Assembly: GCA_034932485.1 (NCBI GenBank)
Contig: JAYFOQ010000034.1
Location: 26,246-90,245 of the forward strand
Length of the DNA stretch: 64,000 nucleotides
Source of the DNA: Gordonibacter sp034932485
Lineage (GTDB): Bacteria; Actinomycetota; Coriobacteriia; Coriobacteriales; Eggerthellaceae
Direction: 5' to 3'
Shown here piece by piece: positions 24,910 through 33,961 of this stretch. A program made the translations under genes and the position numbers. How positions within the stretch are numbered: the stretch's first letter is position 1; every line of letters begins with the position of its first letter. The notes below the pieces were generated by a model. It saw nothing but the letters and a program-made list of their open reading frames with translations. It had not been told where the DNA came from and did no database searches.

Positions 24910-26031
24910 TTACTGCATTGCGATGCCGACAGCTGCGGGGCAGAGGCGGGCGTTGCTATGGTTATGCGTCGATGGCGGCATGATGGTATCGATATCGAGC
25001 ACATCGATAGAAAGATGCTCAACTAAAGTTTCGATAAGGGGAGCCACGAGCGATCCGATGCCGCAATAATACACGGCATCGAGTTGGGAGTCGGGATAGT
25101 TGAAGTTAAAAAAGCTTATGATGCGCGCTAACTCGATGCCAAGGCGTTCATAAATATTGTTGCATTCCGCAATATCTTGGGCATTCTCATAATTGGTTTC
25201 TAAGTACGTTTTCGCCAAAGTGATGTCGATGCTAAAATGATCGGCTACGGCAGTGGCAAGTGTGGACATTCCCACTTCAATGACACGAGTTACCTCATAG
25301 CGTCCCTGAGGGAATAGGTAGACTTTCGTATCGCTGCCGCCGATATCGATAAAGCAGAAGTCGCGGTAGGGGGTCTGCGGCATGAGAGAAGAAGCACCGG
25401 GTGCGTCGGGTCTTGTTCCTGCATTACGTATACGCGTTTCGTACGCATCGACGATGGCTGCATAGGACATGATGTCCGGAGCTGCCTTCTTTAGCTTGAG
25501 ACCTGCACGCTTGCACATATTTTCGTAGGAGGTAATGGTGTCGTTGAGTGCTGCCGCGGCGAGGACGTTCATCACTATAGGCGCATCTGGCACGCTCTCG
25601 ACCTGTGCGGTGTTAGCTGACAACCCGGATGCAGGTGTTTCTTGTGGGGAGTATTCCTCGGAACCATCTCGCTTTGTGTCAAGAATTGCATAGTCGAAAC
25701 GGTATTTGTCCTTGCCTTCCGCGATATAATCTTTGAACTCGAAGGGAAGATTTATTTTGAGTTCATCTGCCGTCATGGCGGGCAGTGCGATGCGTCGCGT
25801 AAATACATCGTTGGAGTGGAGAACCAAAGCGGCATTTTTGGTGGATATCTTATTCTTTCGCACGGCATCCCGAAGAATTTCCGACATGGTTTCAAGCGAT
25901 GTTATGCGCCCGTCTTTTACGAGGTTATCGGGCAGCAACTCAATTACCACCAGTTCGATTGTTTCTCGTGAGCAAACGACCAGTTTTAGATGACCTGAGT
26001 CGACGTCGATGCCAAGGTATGATTTTGCCAT
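24910..26031 (-). CDS. pilM: Type IV pilus assembly protein PilM
   Basis: PilM is an actin/FtsA-fold ATP-binding protein on the cytosolic face that links PilN to the motor. The fold's phosphate loops are GIDVDSGHLKLVV at the start and FIDIGGSDTKVYLF in the second half, with a third YYCGIGSLV near the end. A Ser/Pro-containing insertion occurs near residues 125-150. The 373 residues are a typical length. ATG at 26031 follows AAGGGG. First gene of the pilMNO unit, with a -10 (TATAAT) in front of it. Confidence 0.9.
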   Translation of the reverse strand: MAKSYLGIDVDSGHLKLVVCSRETIELVVIELLPDNLVKDGRITSLETMSEILRDAVRKNKISTKNAALVLHSNDVFTRRIALPAMTADELKINLPFEFKDYIAEGKDKYRFDYAILDTKRDGSEEYSPQETPASGLSANTAQVESVPDAPIVMNVLAAAALNDTITSYENMCKRAGLKLKKAAPDIMSYAAIVDAYETRIRNAGTRPDAPGASSLMPQTPYRDFCFIDIGGSDTKVYLFPQGRYEVTRVIEVGMSTLATAVADHFSIDITLAKTYLETNYENAQDIAECNNIYERLGIELARIISFFNFNYPDSQLDAVYYCGIGSLVAPLIETLVEHLSIDVLDIDTIMPPSTHNHSNARLCPAAVGIAMQ

Positions 26032-26055
26032 TCGCTACCCCTTTTCTCTGAGGCA

Positions 26056-26061
26056 ATTATA
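26056..26061 (-). promoter_or_regulatory. Likely -10 of pilMNO
   Basis: A perfect TATAAT lies on the minus strand 25 bases before pilM. The inverted repeat CACAAAA/TTTTGTG (26065-26081) covers the spacer and may be an operator. Confidence 0.4.
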
Positions 26062-26105
26062 GTGCACAAAAAGCTTTTGTGATGTTAGCGCCCAACAAAT
26101 AGCGC

Positions 26106-26134
26106 GGCATTTGCAGCGAAATGAAGCAAATGCC
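26106..26134 (-). terminator. Terminator-like hairpin between pilD and pilM
   Basis: GGCATTTGC and GCAAATGCC form a perfect 9-bp stem with an 11-nt loop. There is no T tract, so it may attenuate rather than stop transcription. Confidence 0.4.
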
Positions 26135-26169
26135 CTTAAGGAATGCTATCAAGGTGATTCTTGTTCAAA

Positions 26170-27036
26170 TTAAAACAAGCTGAAGTAAGCTGTGAGCACA
26201 ATTGGCCCGACAATAAGTGTTATCCATGTAGCTACGGCAATGGAGGGGCCGAATGGGAATGCACGAGGATCCTCTGTCGACTCGCGCGACTTCTGGGTTA
26301 TGAGGGCAAAGAAAATGCCGATGATGCAGGCGACGATCAGGTTGAACACGCTTGCGGTCACTCCGAGAAAAAGTCCCACCATGAAAACAAGTTTGATATC
26401 TCCCCCACCAAGGCTTTGCCGCCCGATAGCCTTATCGAAAATAACAGCCAGGCCCCACAGCGCTCCCGCGACAATAAAGGCCCCCAGCAAGCTGTCGAGC
26501 AATACCGCCACAAGGGGAGATGGTGTGAACGCCAACATGAGGCTACCGAGACCAACGGAAGTGGGGTCGATAGTATAGCCGGGGAAGGTGGCAGCCCAAG
26601 CGAGAATACCGCCAATGATGTATCCGTTAGGAATGGTGTATGTTTCGAGATCGACGAGTGAGAGCCCAAGGAGTATACATCCGAGCGCGCAAAGTCCGAG
26701 CGCATGGATAGAGAGACCGTAGACGGCCACAATACTGATGAAAAAGACAGCACTTATTAGCTCTGTCACCATATAACGGGCAGCTATTTTGGTGTGGCAA
26801 TAACGACAGTGTCCTCGCAGAAGTATCCAGCTTAACACGGGTATGAGATCGAGGGGCGATAGCGTATGCTGGCAGTTTGGGCAGTGGCTGCGTCCCTTGA
26901 AAACGCTTTCGCCGGTTATGCTCCTGAATGCCAAGCAGTTAATGAAGCTGCCCATACACGCTCCAAGCAACCCCGCAACGGCGAGGAAAAACACGGGCCA
27001 TACCGGTGAAACTTGGGTTAATGAGAACAGCGACAC
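26170..27036 (-). CDS. pilD: Prepilin peptidase / N-methylase PilD
   Basis: This membrane aspartic protease cleaves type III signal peptides at Gly and methylates the new N-terminus. The cytosolic loop has a tetracysteine zinc site (CPNC at about 48, CRYC at about 72). The two catalytic Asp lie in LVDLET and in GGGDIK. About eight membrane segments, 288 residues. Starts with GTG at 27036 behind AAAGGG. It should process all eight pilin-like proteins of the locus. Confidence 0.95.
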   Translation of the reverse strand: MSLFSLTQVSPVWPVFFLAVAGLLGACMGSFINCLAFRSITGESVFKGRSHCPNCQHTLSPLDLIPVLSWILLRGHCRYCHTKIAARYMVTELISAVFFISIVAVYGLSIHALGLCALGCILLGLSLVDLETYTIPNGYIIGGILAWAATFPGYTIDPTSVGLGSLMLAFTPSPLVAVLLDSLLGAFIVAGALWGLAVIFDKAIGRQSLGGGDIKLVFMVGLFLGVTASVFNLIVACIIGIFFALITQKSRESTEDPRAFPFGPSIAVATWITLIVGPIVLTAYFSLF

Positions 27037-27054
27037 GACAACCCTTTCATGACT

Positions 27055-27492
27055 TTAGGCACCTTCGATCCATGAGCAGGTAATACTGCCCGATTCTTGT
27101 ACGGCAATGATTGTAAAAGTACTTGCCTGGACGCTAGTTTGCATTCCGTCGATGGTGAGATGTGAACTTTCGTTATACCCCGATGGCTTTGCGGGCACGA
27201 GTGAATTGGTTGCTTTGTCGTAATAGGCAACCGTGCGACCCTGGGAGTCGAGATGACTGGCATGGGTGAAATCGCTTTGTCCCGTACAGCGAGGTACTAG
27301 GCAGGCGTTATGGGCTTGGGTAGACGCGATGCTGGTAGCCGTATTAAGCGTGCTTGCGTCGTTGCCTTCGTGCATCAGTTCAAGGAGGAAAGTTCCGAGG
27401 GCAACGAGCAATGCAACACCGATGCAGGAAATGCCGACGAGACATATTGTCTCGATGCGAGAAAGACCGTCGATTTCCTTAAGCTTGTTCAT
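27055..27492 (-). CDS. Pilin-like protein with atypical leader (DG/LSRIE)
   Basis: This small protein (145 residues from ATG 27492) starts with the leader MNKLKEIDG, followed by LSRIETICLVG and a long hydrophobic helix. The Gly before the cut and the Glu at position 5 fit a type III signal, although the usual FTLAE is replaced by LSRIE. Two Cys pairs are possible in the globular part. ATG at 27504 is an alternative start, but would add hydrophobic residues to the leader. No ribosome site is clear for either. It lies immediately before pilD. A minor pilin is the best reading, with moderate certainty. Confidence 0.62.
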   Translation of the reverse strand: MNKLKEIDGLSRIETICLVGISCIGVALLVALGTFLLELMHEGNDASTLNTATSIASTQAHNACLVPRCTGQSDFTHASHLDSQGRTVAYYDKATNSLVPAKPSGYNESSHLTIDGMQTSVQASTFTIIAVQESGSITCSWIEGA

Positions 27493-27641
27493 AACAACTA
27501 GCATATCACAGGAATAAATGGAGAGGATTGGTTTTGGCGCGTTGTCGCAGCTATGAGCAAGAGATATGGCACTAGGGTGTAGCGCAATAGCGGGTGCGGA
27601 GTTTCCTTGAAATTGAGAGAGATTGAAGGTTTAATGCACGG

Positions 27642-28466
27642 CTAGGAAAGTGCGATCCAGCCGCCAGAGCCGGTATAGCCTGTTCCCATCGTGGAGGGAG
27701 CGATAAAGTACTTCCCCTCAGAATAGAGTAGATCGCCTTTTTGGGGCGCTTGAGGCCACTCGGTGTTACCCCAGCCCTTGTCAACCTTATCGGCATCAGT
27801 CCATATCTTGGAAGCGTTGTCTATCTTAAAAAAAGCATCGGGATTGTTTCGCATTGCCTCTTCTAGGGTGAGGTTTGCCGCATGGGGAATATAGCCAGTG
27901 TAACCAGCAACATAGGTTCCCGTGCTGTCAGAATATACCTTTCCGGTTTGAACGCTTGCGCCACCCCCGCCATCGAGATTGTTCTTGACGGCGGCCCAGT
28001 CTCCGGACGTGGTGATAGTGTGCGTATCTCCATTCTTGTCGGTAACGGTTATCGACCCAGTTGAGCCGCTGCCTGAGCCTCCCGATTCGCCTGGTTGTCC
28101 GTAGTAAAAGGAAACTGAATTGGCGGCAGAGTCAATCGTGCATTGTAACGTTGACTGAGGGTTGACCGATCCGTTGGCGGAGATGCCACTCTTGAGTGCA
28201 ACTTCAAGGCAGCGGGCGCTTGTCATTTTCGTGAAATCGCTCTGATAGTTGGTAAGGCACTCGGCACTTGCCGCGGCTTTTGCGGAACGGCAGTTCGCAT
28301 CATCGACGGCTTGCTTGGCGTTTGCCGTGGAAGCGGTAAAGACAGGAATGGCAATGGCTACGAGCACACCAACGATGGCTACCACAACGAGAAGCTCGGC
28401 TAGGGTAAAGCCCTTGGTGTTTTTAGAGACCGATGTCACGCTGTGCACTCGCCTTCTAAGACTCAT
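27642..28466 (-). CDS. Pilin-like protein with type III signal
   Basis: From ATG 28466 the protein has 274 residues: a basic leader (MSLRRRVHS...NTKG), then FTLAELLVVVAIVGVLVAIAIPVF, which is nearly identical to the major pilin candidate. The C-terminal domain has a Gly/Ser-rich segment (GQPGESGGSGSGSTGS) and ends with a TGSGGW motif. It contains a KVYSDSTGTYVAGYTGYI stretch that resembles short carbohydrate-binding modules of the ChiA/ChiC type (G..YIPHAANLT...W). The binding idea is speculative. ATG at 28502 is an alternative start. Confidence 0.8.
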   Translation of the reverse strand: MSLRRRVHSVTSVSKNTKGFTLAELLVVVAIVGVLVAIAIPVFTASTANAKQAVDDANCRSAKAAASAECLTNYQSDFTKMTSARCLEVALKSGISANGSVNPQSTLQCTIDSAANSVSFYYGQPGESGGSGSGSTGSITVTDKNGDTHTITTSGDWAAVKNNLDGGGGASVQTGKVYSDSTGTYVAGYTGYIPHAANLTLEEAMRNNPDAFFKIDNASKIWTDADKVDKGWGNTEWPQAPQKGDLLYSEGKYFIAPSTMGTGYTGSGGWIALS

Positions 28467-28608
28467 TAATTGATAGCTGAGAGTATCATAAGAGGATGTC
28501 ATAGTAAGGGGGAGTATTCAAATGTTAACAAGCCATACATATGATACCGAGCGTTAACGATTCTTTGGTTAAGGCAGATTAAGTTTGCAAAGTTGGGTGA
28601 TGAAGGAA

Positions 28609-28637
28609 TAAAAAACGAGCCGCATACGCGGCTCGTT
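28609..28637 (-). terminator. Terminator after the pilA candidate
   Basis: On the minus strand AACGAGCCGC and GCGGCTCGTT form a 10-bp stem with a 4-nt loop, followed by six T. Confidence 0.92.
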
Positions 28638-28661
28638 CGCTCATGATTGGTTGTGTAACGA

Positions 28662-29075
28662 TTATGACACTGGTTTTATGGTCACTTTGCCATCGGTGCC
28701 GATAGCGTAAGAAATATGTTGACCCTTATTCCATGTCACACCGGATTGGCCAGCAATATTTGGCGTAGAGCCAAGATCGCTGCTGTTAGCCAAGCAAATA
28801 AACGAGCCCGAAGCCTCCTTGGTTACCGCACCGTCGGTGTTAAGGTACCAAGTTTTATCTGTTCCTGCACTGCCGTCGAGTGCTTTAACTTGGACAACAG
28901 CATAGCCAGAGCGGATATTTGCCTCGTCGGTAGCAGCTTGTGATTTGCTTAACGAAGCGCTAAACACGGGGATGGCGATTGCTACCAGTACGGCGATGAT
29001 AGCAACAACTACCAGCAACTCGGCAAGGGTGAAACCCTCTTTGTCCTCACGTACCTTTTTGATCATCTCTTTCAT
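28662..29075 (-). CDS. pilA: Major type IV pilin candidate
   Basis: A compact pilin: leader MKEMIKKVREDKEG, cut before FTLAELLVVVAIIAVLVAIAIPVFSAS, with Glu5, then a globular part of about 100 residues. It is the shortest and most regular pilin of the locus, has by far the best ribosome site (AAGGAGGA), and is followed by its own strong terminator. These are the marks of a highly expressed major subunit. One Cys only, so no disulfide D-loop; strands near the C-terminus (HISYAIGTDGKVTIKPVS) would cover the helix. Confidence 0.87.
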   Translation of the reverse strand: MKEMIKKVREDKEGFTLAELLVVVAIIAVLVAIAIPVFSASLSKSQAATDEANIRSGYAVVQVKALDGSAGTDKTWYLNTDGAVTKEASGSFICLANSSDLGSTPNIAGQSGVTWNKGQHISYAIGTDGKVTIKPVS

Positions 29076-29081
29076 AGTATC

Positions 29082-29181
29082 CTCCTTAGCGAAGCTTTCA
29101 GCTTCTTCGGTTGCTTTTGCAACCCCTGTAAAACCTCAAGTAGATTAGCGTTCTTTCCTCTGTAGGCATGTAACTAAGCTG
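29082..29181 (-). other. pilA leader with two hairpins
   Basis: Between pilC and pilA the minus strand has GGTTGC-AAAA-GCAACC and GAAGCT-GAA-AGCTTC just before the ribosome site. They could stabilise or regulate the pilin mRNA. Confidence 0.4.
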
Positions 29182-30393
29182 TTACATGCCTGAGTAGATA
29201 GAAAACATTGCTAAGTATAGCGCTATAACTATATAACCTGCAAATATAGCAATAAAAATTAGAAGTGCGGGTTCAAGTTTTGACAAAGCTTTTTGTATAG
29301 CACGATCGGTTTCGTCGTCGTAGAAGGCACCCATAGTGGCAAGTGTTTCTTCTAGTGCTCCCGTCTCCTCGCCAACCGTTGCCATTTCCACCAACGCCGA
29401 AGGCATGAAAGGTACTTTTTCCATACATGCTCCAAGTTGCTTACCCTCTTCGAGCTGCGAGGTCATCTTCCCGACATTTTGACTGAAGAGGTAATTATCA
29501 AGCACCTTTGCCGTTATGGTTACTGCGTAAGTCATTTGAAGCCCCGACCCCAAAAGTGTCGACATCGTGTTAGCAAACTGGGCTGCGTTCGATAGTCGTG
29601 CGATATTGCCAACAATTGGAATTCTCAGCTTAATGCCTGCCCACGTGAGGCGCCCTTTTTCAGATTTTGACCACATTTTGAATGCAATACCCAAGACGAC
29701 GATAATAAGGATTATCCAAACGATATTGCTGCTGATAACATCGCTTGAGTTGATGAGAATCTGCGTAGCAAGAGGCATCTGTGCACCATAGCTAGAGAGA
29801 ATGTTTTTAAAGGTGGGTATAACGGCCACCATTATTATAGCCACAACGACTATAGCAACAACAATAACGAATAGAGGGTAGGTAAGCGCTTGGGCAAGCT
29901 TAGCTTTCGTTTTGGAGGCTTTGTCGTAATAGTGGTGAAGTGTGTCGAAGCTCTTGTCGAGGGTACCGGCTTGCTCGCCCGCTCGAACTGTCTCGTAGAA
30001 TAAAACGGGAAGCTTTGATCCTCCTTTACTTTCAAAGCTTGTGGCAAGCCCGTGTCCTGCCATGACATCTTGTCCCACCTCTTCCAAAATGGCCTTGAGC
30101 GACTTGTCCGATGTTTGGTCGGCAACGAGTTGCACGCATTTTGCCATACTCATTCCGGCATTGAAGATAATGGAGAACTGAGAGCACATGATGGATATAG
30201 CTTTAGGCTTTATTTTGCCGGATCCTATTTCCATCTTCAGGAATTCTGGCCGGTCTTTGACGGCGACAATGTTACTGACAACGCGGCAGGATGCACGAGC
30301 CTTTTCGATTGCCTCAAACTCGTCGAAGGCTTCCACGACACCCGTTATTGGTTGGCCTGAAAAAGACGTTCCTTCATATTTAAATACGGCCAC
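29182..30393 (-). CDS. pilC: Type IV pilus inner-membrane platform protein PilC
   Basis: PilC is a GspF-family membrane protein at the base of the pilus on which the PilB and PilT motors act. Two repeated T2SF domains are visible, each with the FARQL-like helix bundle (here MCSQFSIIFNAGMSMAKC and SNAAQFANTMSTLLGSG) and GExxGxL motifs (RAGEQAGTLD, TVGEETGALE). Three membrane helices, 403 residues. GTG start at 30393 behind AAAGG, 83 bases after pilT. Confidence 0.95.
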   Translation of the reverse strand: MAVFKYEGTSFSGQPITGVVEAFDEFEAIEKARASCRVVSNIVAVKDRPEFLKMEIGSGKIKPKAISIMCSQFSIIFNAGMSMAKCVQLVADQTSDKSLKAILEEVGQDVMAGHGLATSFESKGGSKLPVLFYETVRAGEQAGTLDKSFDTLHHYYDKASKTKAKLAQALTYPLFVIVVAIVVVAIIMVAVIPTFKNILSSYGAQMPLATQILINSSDVISSNIVWIILIIVVLGIAFKMWSKSEKGRLTWAGIKLRIPIVGNIARLSNAAQFANTMSTLLGSGLQMTYAVTITAKVLDNYLFSQNVGKMTSQLEEGKQLGACMEKVPFMPSALVEMATVGEETGALEETLATMGAFYDDETDRAIQKALSKLEPALLIFIAIFAGYIVIALYLAMFSIYSGM

Positions 30394-30476
30394 GGTTCAT
30401 GCCTTTCTCATGCTGGTGCGAAGCGCTGTACGGGGATGATGCCAGGACGGTATGTTGGTCGGTGGTGGTGTCATGT

Positions 30477-31535
30477 TCAAAACCGCCCGGTGCTTTTTGC
30501 CACGTATTCGGAATCGTGTGCGGCATCGATGGCGGTTTGGGCCTCAATTATATTTCGTTTGTACAGGTTAATGAGGGCGTTATCCATAGTAATAGAGCCG
30601 ACCGCTGCCGAAGTGGAAAGAGCGTTGGCAATCTGGGGTGTCTTTCCCTCACGAATGAGGTTGCGAATGGCGGGAGTTACCATCATGAGTTCTGCTGCCA
30701 AGGCGCGTCCGCCGCCTCGCTTGCGTACAAGCTGTTGGCTGAGCACCGCGTGGAGACAGGTTGATACTTGCATGCGCACCTGCTTTTGCAGCCCTTCGGG
30801 GAATACGTCAACCATGCGATCGATCGAGTCGGCCGCTGAACTGGTATGAAGCGTAGCTAGTACGAGGTGACCGGTTTCTGCGGCAGTTAAAGCTGTCTCG
30901 ATGGTATTGAGATCACGCATTTCGCCAATGAGGATGATGTCGGGATCCTCGCGCAGAACGGCGCGCAGCGCGTCGCTGTAGCTTTCGGTGTCGGTACCGA
31001 TTTCGCGCTGGTTGATTACACATTTGTCGGGTGTATGAATGTACTCGATGGGGTCCTCAAGGGTGATGATGTGATCGAGACGCGTGTGGTTTATTTGGTC
31101 GAGCAATGCCGCCATAGTAGTCGATTTGCCCGAACCGGTTTCGCCGGTAACAAGGATTATGCCACGCTGTAGACGGGGAAAATCGAGCACTGCGGGGGGC
31201 AGCCCTAAGCTTTCGAGTGAGGGAATAACATCGGAGAGCAGACGCAGCGCCGCGCTTACGTTTCCCTTCTGACGAAAAAGATTGACGCGCACACGTACTT
31301 TGGCGACGGTAATTGCGAGGTCAAGCTGACCGCACGATTTGATGGCATCGTAGCTGTTACCAGCAATACTGCGCGCATATTCTTCACATTGCTCATGAGT
31401 AAGTACATCGCAATTCGGCATATCGGTTAACTGTCCGTCAATACGGTACTTTGGCGGTAGCCCGCAGACAAGGTGAATATCCGAGGCGTTGTCGGCGTGT
31501 GCTTGCGCAACCAGTTCTTCAACAGATAACATCAT
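30477..31535 (-). CDS. pilT: Type IV pilus retraction ATPase PilT
   Basis: PilT is the hexameric motor that depolymerises pili. Walker A GETGSGKSTT, the Asp box (ITLEDPIEY), Walker B (DIILIGEMRD), the His box (LATLHTSSA), and the retraction-specific AIRNLIREGK helix all appear. The 352 residues match. With PilT present the pili should be retractile, supporting twitching or DNA uptake. It lies between pilB and pilC, eleven bases after pilB, with an AAAGGAA site. Confidence 0.95.
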   Translation of the reverse strand: MMLSVEELVAQAHADNASDIHLVCGLPPKYRIDGQLTDMPNCDVLTHEQCEEYARSIAGNSYDAIKSCGQLDLAITVAKVRVRVNLFRQKGNVSAALRLLSDVIPSLESLGLPPAVLDFPRLQRGIILVTGETGSGKSTTMAALLDQINHTRLDHIITLEDPIEYIHTPDKCVINQREIGTDTESYSDALRAVLREDPDIILIGEMRDLNTIETALTAAETGHLVLATLHTSSAADSIDRMVDVFPEGLQKQVRMQVSTCLHAVLSQQLVRKRGGGRALAAELMMVTPAIRNLIREGKTPQIANALSTSAAVGSITMDNALINLYKRNIIEAQTAIDAAHDSEYVAKSTGRF

Positions 31536-31546
31536 TGCAGCTTCCT

Positions 31547-33247
31547 TTAGTCGAGCGTGTTGATGGTGCGCATTGCCTCTTCGATAGTGGTAACGCCCTC
31601 GAACACGAGCTGGATGCAGTTGGTGGATAGGGGTACAAAGTCAGAGTTGTCGAGAATAATCTTTATCTCGTCACGGTTGGCATTGTCGGAGATGGCCCGT
31701 CTGAGCGTACGATCGATGATGAGTATTTCGAACACAGCAGTGCGCCCTCGGTATCCCGTATGAAAGCAAAGCGGACAGCCTTTGCCGCGGTAGAACTTAG
31801 TCTGAGGGTTATAGGTAAGCCCAATCGCCTCAAGTTCAGCGGGGGTTGGCGTGTACTCTTCCTTGCAATGAGGACAGATGCGCCGGACAAGCCGCTGGCT
31901 GATAATGCCGCGCAAGCCCGACGCAATAAGGTAGGATTCCACGCCAATATCGAGTAGGCGGTCGATGGTAGATAGCGCGTCGTAGGTGTGGATGGTTGAG
32001 AGCACTAAATGCCCGGTGATGGCACCGCGCATGGCGATTTCTGCCGTCTCGCCATCACGAATCTCACCTACGGCGACGATGTCAGGATCTTGACGCAGGA
32101 TAGACCGCAATCCACTTGAGAAGGTCATCCCCGTTTTCTCGTTGATTTGCACTTGATTGATGCCATCAATGTTGTATTCCACCGGGTCTTCAAGGGTGAT
32201 GAGCTTAACTTGTTCGTTGTTAAGCTCGTGGATCATGGTGTACATCGTGGACGATTTTCCAGAACCAGTTGGTCCGGCAATAAGAATAACGCCGCTATTA
32301 GCATGCATAAGCTTCTCGTATTTAATTAAATTGTCGCCCGTGAGTCCGATGCCATGAGGGTTGAGTAGCTCGGTGCTTTTGTCGAGCAAGCGCACCACGA
32401 CCGATTCACCATAGATGGTTGGCAAGGTGGAAAGGCGCAAGTCGATATCCCGGCTTTTGATGCGTACATTAGCACGACCGTCTTGCGGAATACGGTGTTC
32501 GGCGATATTCATGCCGCTCATAATTTTCAGGCGGGAGATAACGCTACCCTGAAGATCGCGGGGTACGGTGAGCACGTTGCGCATCAGGCCATCGATGCGC
32601 ATGCGAACTTGAAGATCGCCTTCGCGGGGCTCAAGGTGAATGTCGGAGGCGCGCTCTGTTGCCGCACGCTCGATAATAGAGTTGACGAGGCGAATGGTGG
32701 GCGCGCTTTGTGCGTCGTCTTCACTATCAAGTGTGGTGCCGCTGAAGCGTATGTCAACCGCATCGGGGTTAGCAGCAGATGCTTCGTTGCGCATGTCCTC
32801 GATGGCGCGCGCAGCTCCTTCGTTTCCATAGAGTTGCATAATGGCACGTTCGATAGCGTTTTTGGTGGAAACCATGGGGACGATGCGTCGTCGTGCTGCC
32901 GTGCGAGCCTCTTCCTGTGCGATGAAGTTCATGGGGTCGCTCATGGCGACGTACACTTCGTCGGGAGTCGCCTTTACCGGTACCATGTTGTACTTGCGTG
33001 CCATGTTTTTGGGCATGGCCTGTGTCAGTTCGGTAGGTAATATAACGTTACTCAGATCGATGAAATCAATGCCAAGCTGCATGCACAATATATCGATCAG
33101 TTCTTTTTCGGTGATGAAGCCCGAATCGATGAGTGTCTCGCCCAATCGCTTTCCACTGCCCTTTTGCGCAGCGAGAGCACTATCAAGTTGATCGGTAGTG
33201 ATGTAGCCGCTTTCGAGCAACATATCTCCCAGTCGTTTATACGCCAT
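31547..33247 (-). CDS. pilB: Type IV pilus extension ATPase PilB with MshEN c-di-GMP-binding domain
   Basis: PilB drives pilus polymerisation. The C-terminal ATPase has Walker A AGPTGSGKSST, LITLEDPVEYN, VGEIRDGETA and a tetracysteine zinc site (CPHC then CPLC). The N-terminus has two copies of RLGxxLxxxGxIxxxxLxxxL, starting at residues 5 and 34, the second followed by the expected Gln. This is the MshEN pattern that binds cyclic di-GMP in other GspE/PilB proteins. A diguanylate cyclase lies at the head of the same locus. 566 residues; ATG at 33247 behind AGGAGA. Confidence 0.94.
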   Translation of the reverse strand: MAYKRLGDMLLESGYITTDQLDSALAAQKGSGKRLGETLIDSGFITEKELIDILCMQLGIDFIDLSNVILPTELTQAMPKNMARKYNMVPVKATPDEVYVAMSDPMNFIAQEEARTAARRRIVPMVSTKNAIERAIMQLYGNEGAARAIEDMRNEASAANPDAVDIRFSGTTLDSEDDAQSAPTIRLVNSIIERAATERASDIHLEPREGDLQVRMRIDGLMRNVLTVPRDLQGSVISRLKIMSGMNIAEHRIPQDGRANVRIKSRDIDLRLSTLPTIYGESVVVRLLDKSTELLNPHGIGLTGDNLIKYEKLMHANSGVILIAGPTGSGKSSTMYTMIHELNNEQVKLITLEDPVEYNIDGINQVQINEKTGMTFSSGLRSILRQDPDIVAVGEIRDGETAEIAMRGAITGHLVLSTIHTYDALSTIDRLLDIGVESYLIASGLRGIISQRLVRRICPHCKEEYTPTPAELEAIGLTYNPQTKFYRGKGCPLCFHTGYRGRTAVFEILIIDRTLRRAISDNANRDEIKIILDNSDFVPLSTNCIQLVFEGVTTIEEAMRTINTLD

Positions 33248-33262
33248 GAAAATCTCCTGTTT

Positions 33263-33961
33263 CTACCAATTGTTAACCGCGCGAACGGTGTGGGTTGTGG
33301 TCGTGTTAATAGCGTTGATGCGTGTTCCGTCTGCATTATATATAGCTAGTGCGAAGGTCCAGATTCCTGTTGTCGCATCCCATGTCAATGTAGTGAGGTG
33401 GGCGGTGTAGGTTTGTGTCGATGCCTTATTGCCGCCCGCTGTGGCACCAGTGTTAACAAGAGGGAGGGGTATGGCGGCAGATGCGGCAGACTTGTCTACC
33501 CCTTCGGCGAGATCTATGCCGTTAAGCATGATGATACCGGTGTCGTCCATTGAGCTGTTGCTTAAAAAGAGTCGGTAACCGCGCGTAGCGCTGTCGAACG
33601 CCCATGCCTTCGCACCTTGGATGTTTGCCGAGCCACCCGGAACTTCTGCGATAGCATAGGCAAAGCGCAGCTCGTCCTCGACGGCGGTTACAGCATTGCG
33701 ATAGACAGCTTGAGCTTCGCTGACTGATCGAACTTGGGAGTAGGCATTAATTGCCACGCCGATACCGACAGCAACCGCCATGGTTAGTAATCCGACTAAC
33801 GCCACGACGAAGAGCAGTTCGGTAATGGTAAAACCAGCGTTGAGGCATCGACGTGTTGAGATAGGTTGCGCTTGGCGTGAGTAGCTTGGATGCAGAGGCG
33901 CCTGCATTTTGTGAGCAACTTTCGCGAGAGGATATCGGTCAAGGAAGGAAAACTTCATCAT
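33263..33961 (-). CDS. Minor pilin, PilW/GspJ-like
   Basis: This 232-residue protein has an unusually long leader (about 43 residues, ending NAG), then FTITELLFVVALVGLLTMAVAVGIGVAINAY with Glu5. It overlaps the previous gene by ATGA (33958-33961), so the two are translationally coupled. The globular part resembles a GspJ/PilW type pseudopilin in size, but only the N-terminus supports the family. Third in a run of three overlapping minor pilin genes following the giant adhesin gene, the arrangement of a priming tip complex. Confidence 0.75.
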   Translation of the reverse strand: MMKFSFLDRYPLAKVAHKMQAPLHPSYSRQAQPISTRRCLNAGFTITELLFVVALVGLLTMAVAVGIGVAINAYSQVRSVSEAQAVYRNAVTAVEDELRFAYAIAEVPGGSANIQGAKAWAFDSATRGYRLFLSNSSMDDTGIIMLNGIDLAEGVDKSAASAAIPLPLVNTGATAGGNKASTQTYTAHLTTLTWDATTGIWTFALAIYNADGTRINAINTTTTHTVRAVNNW

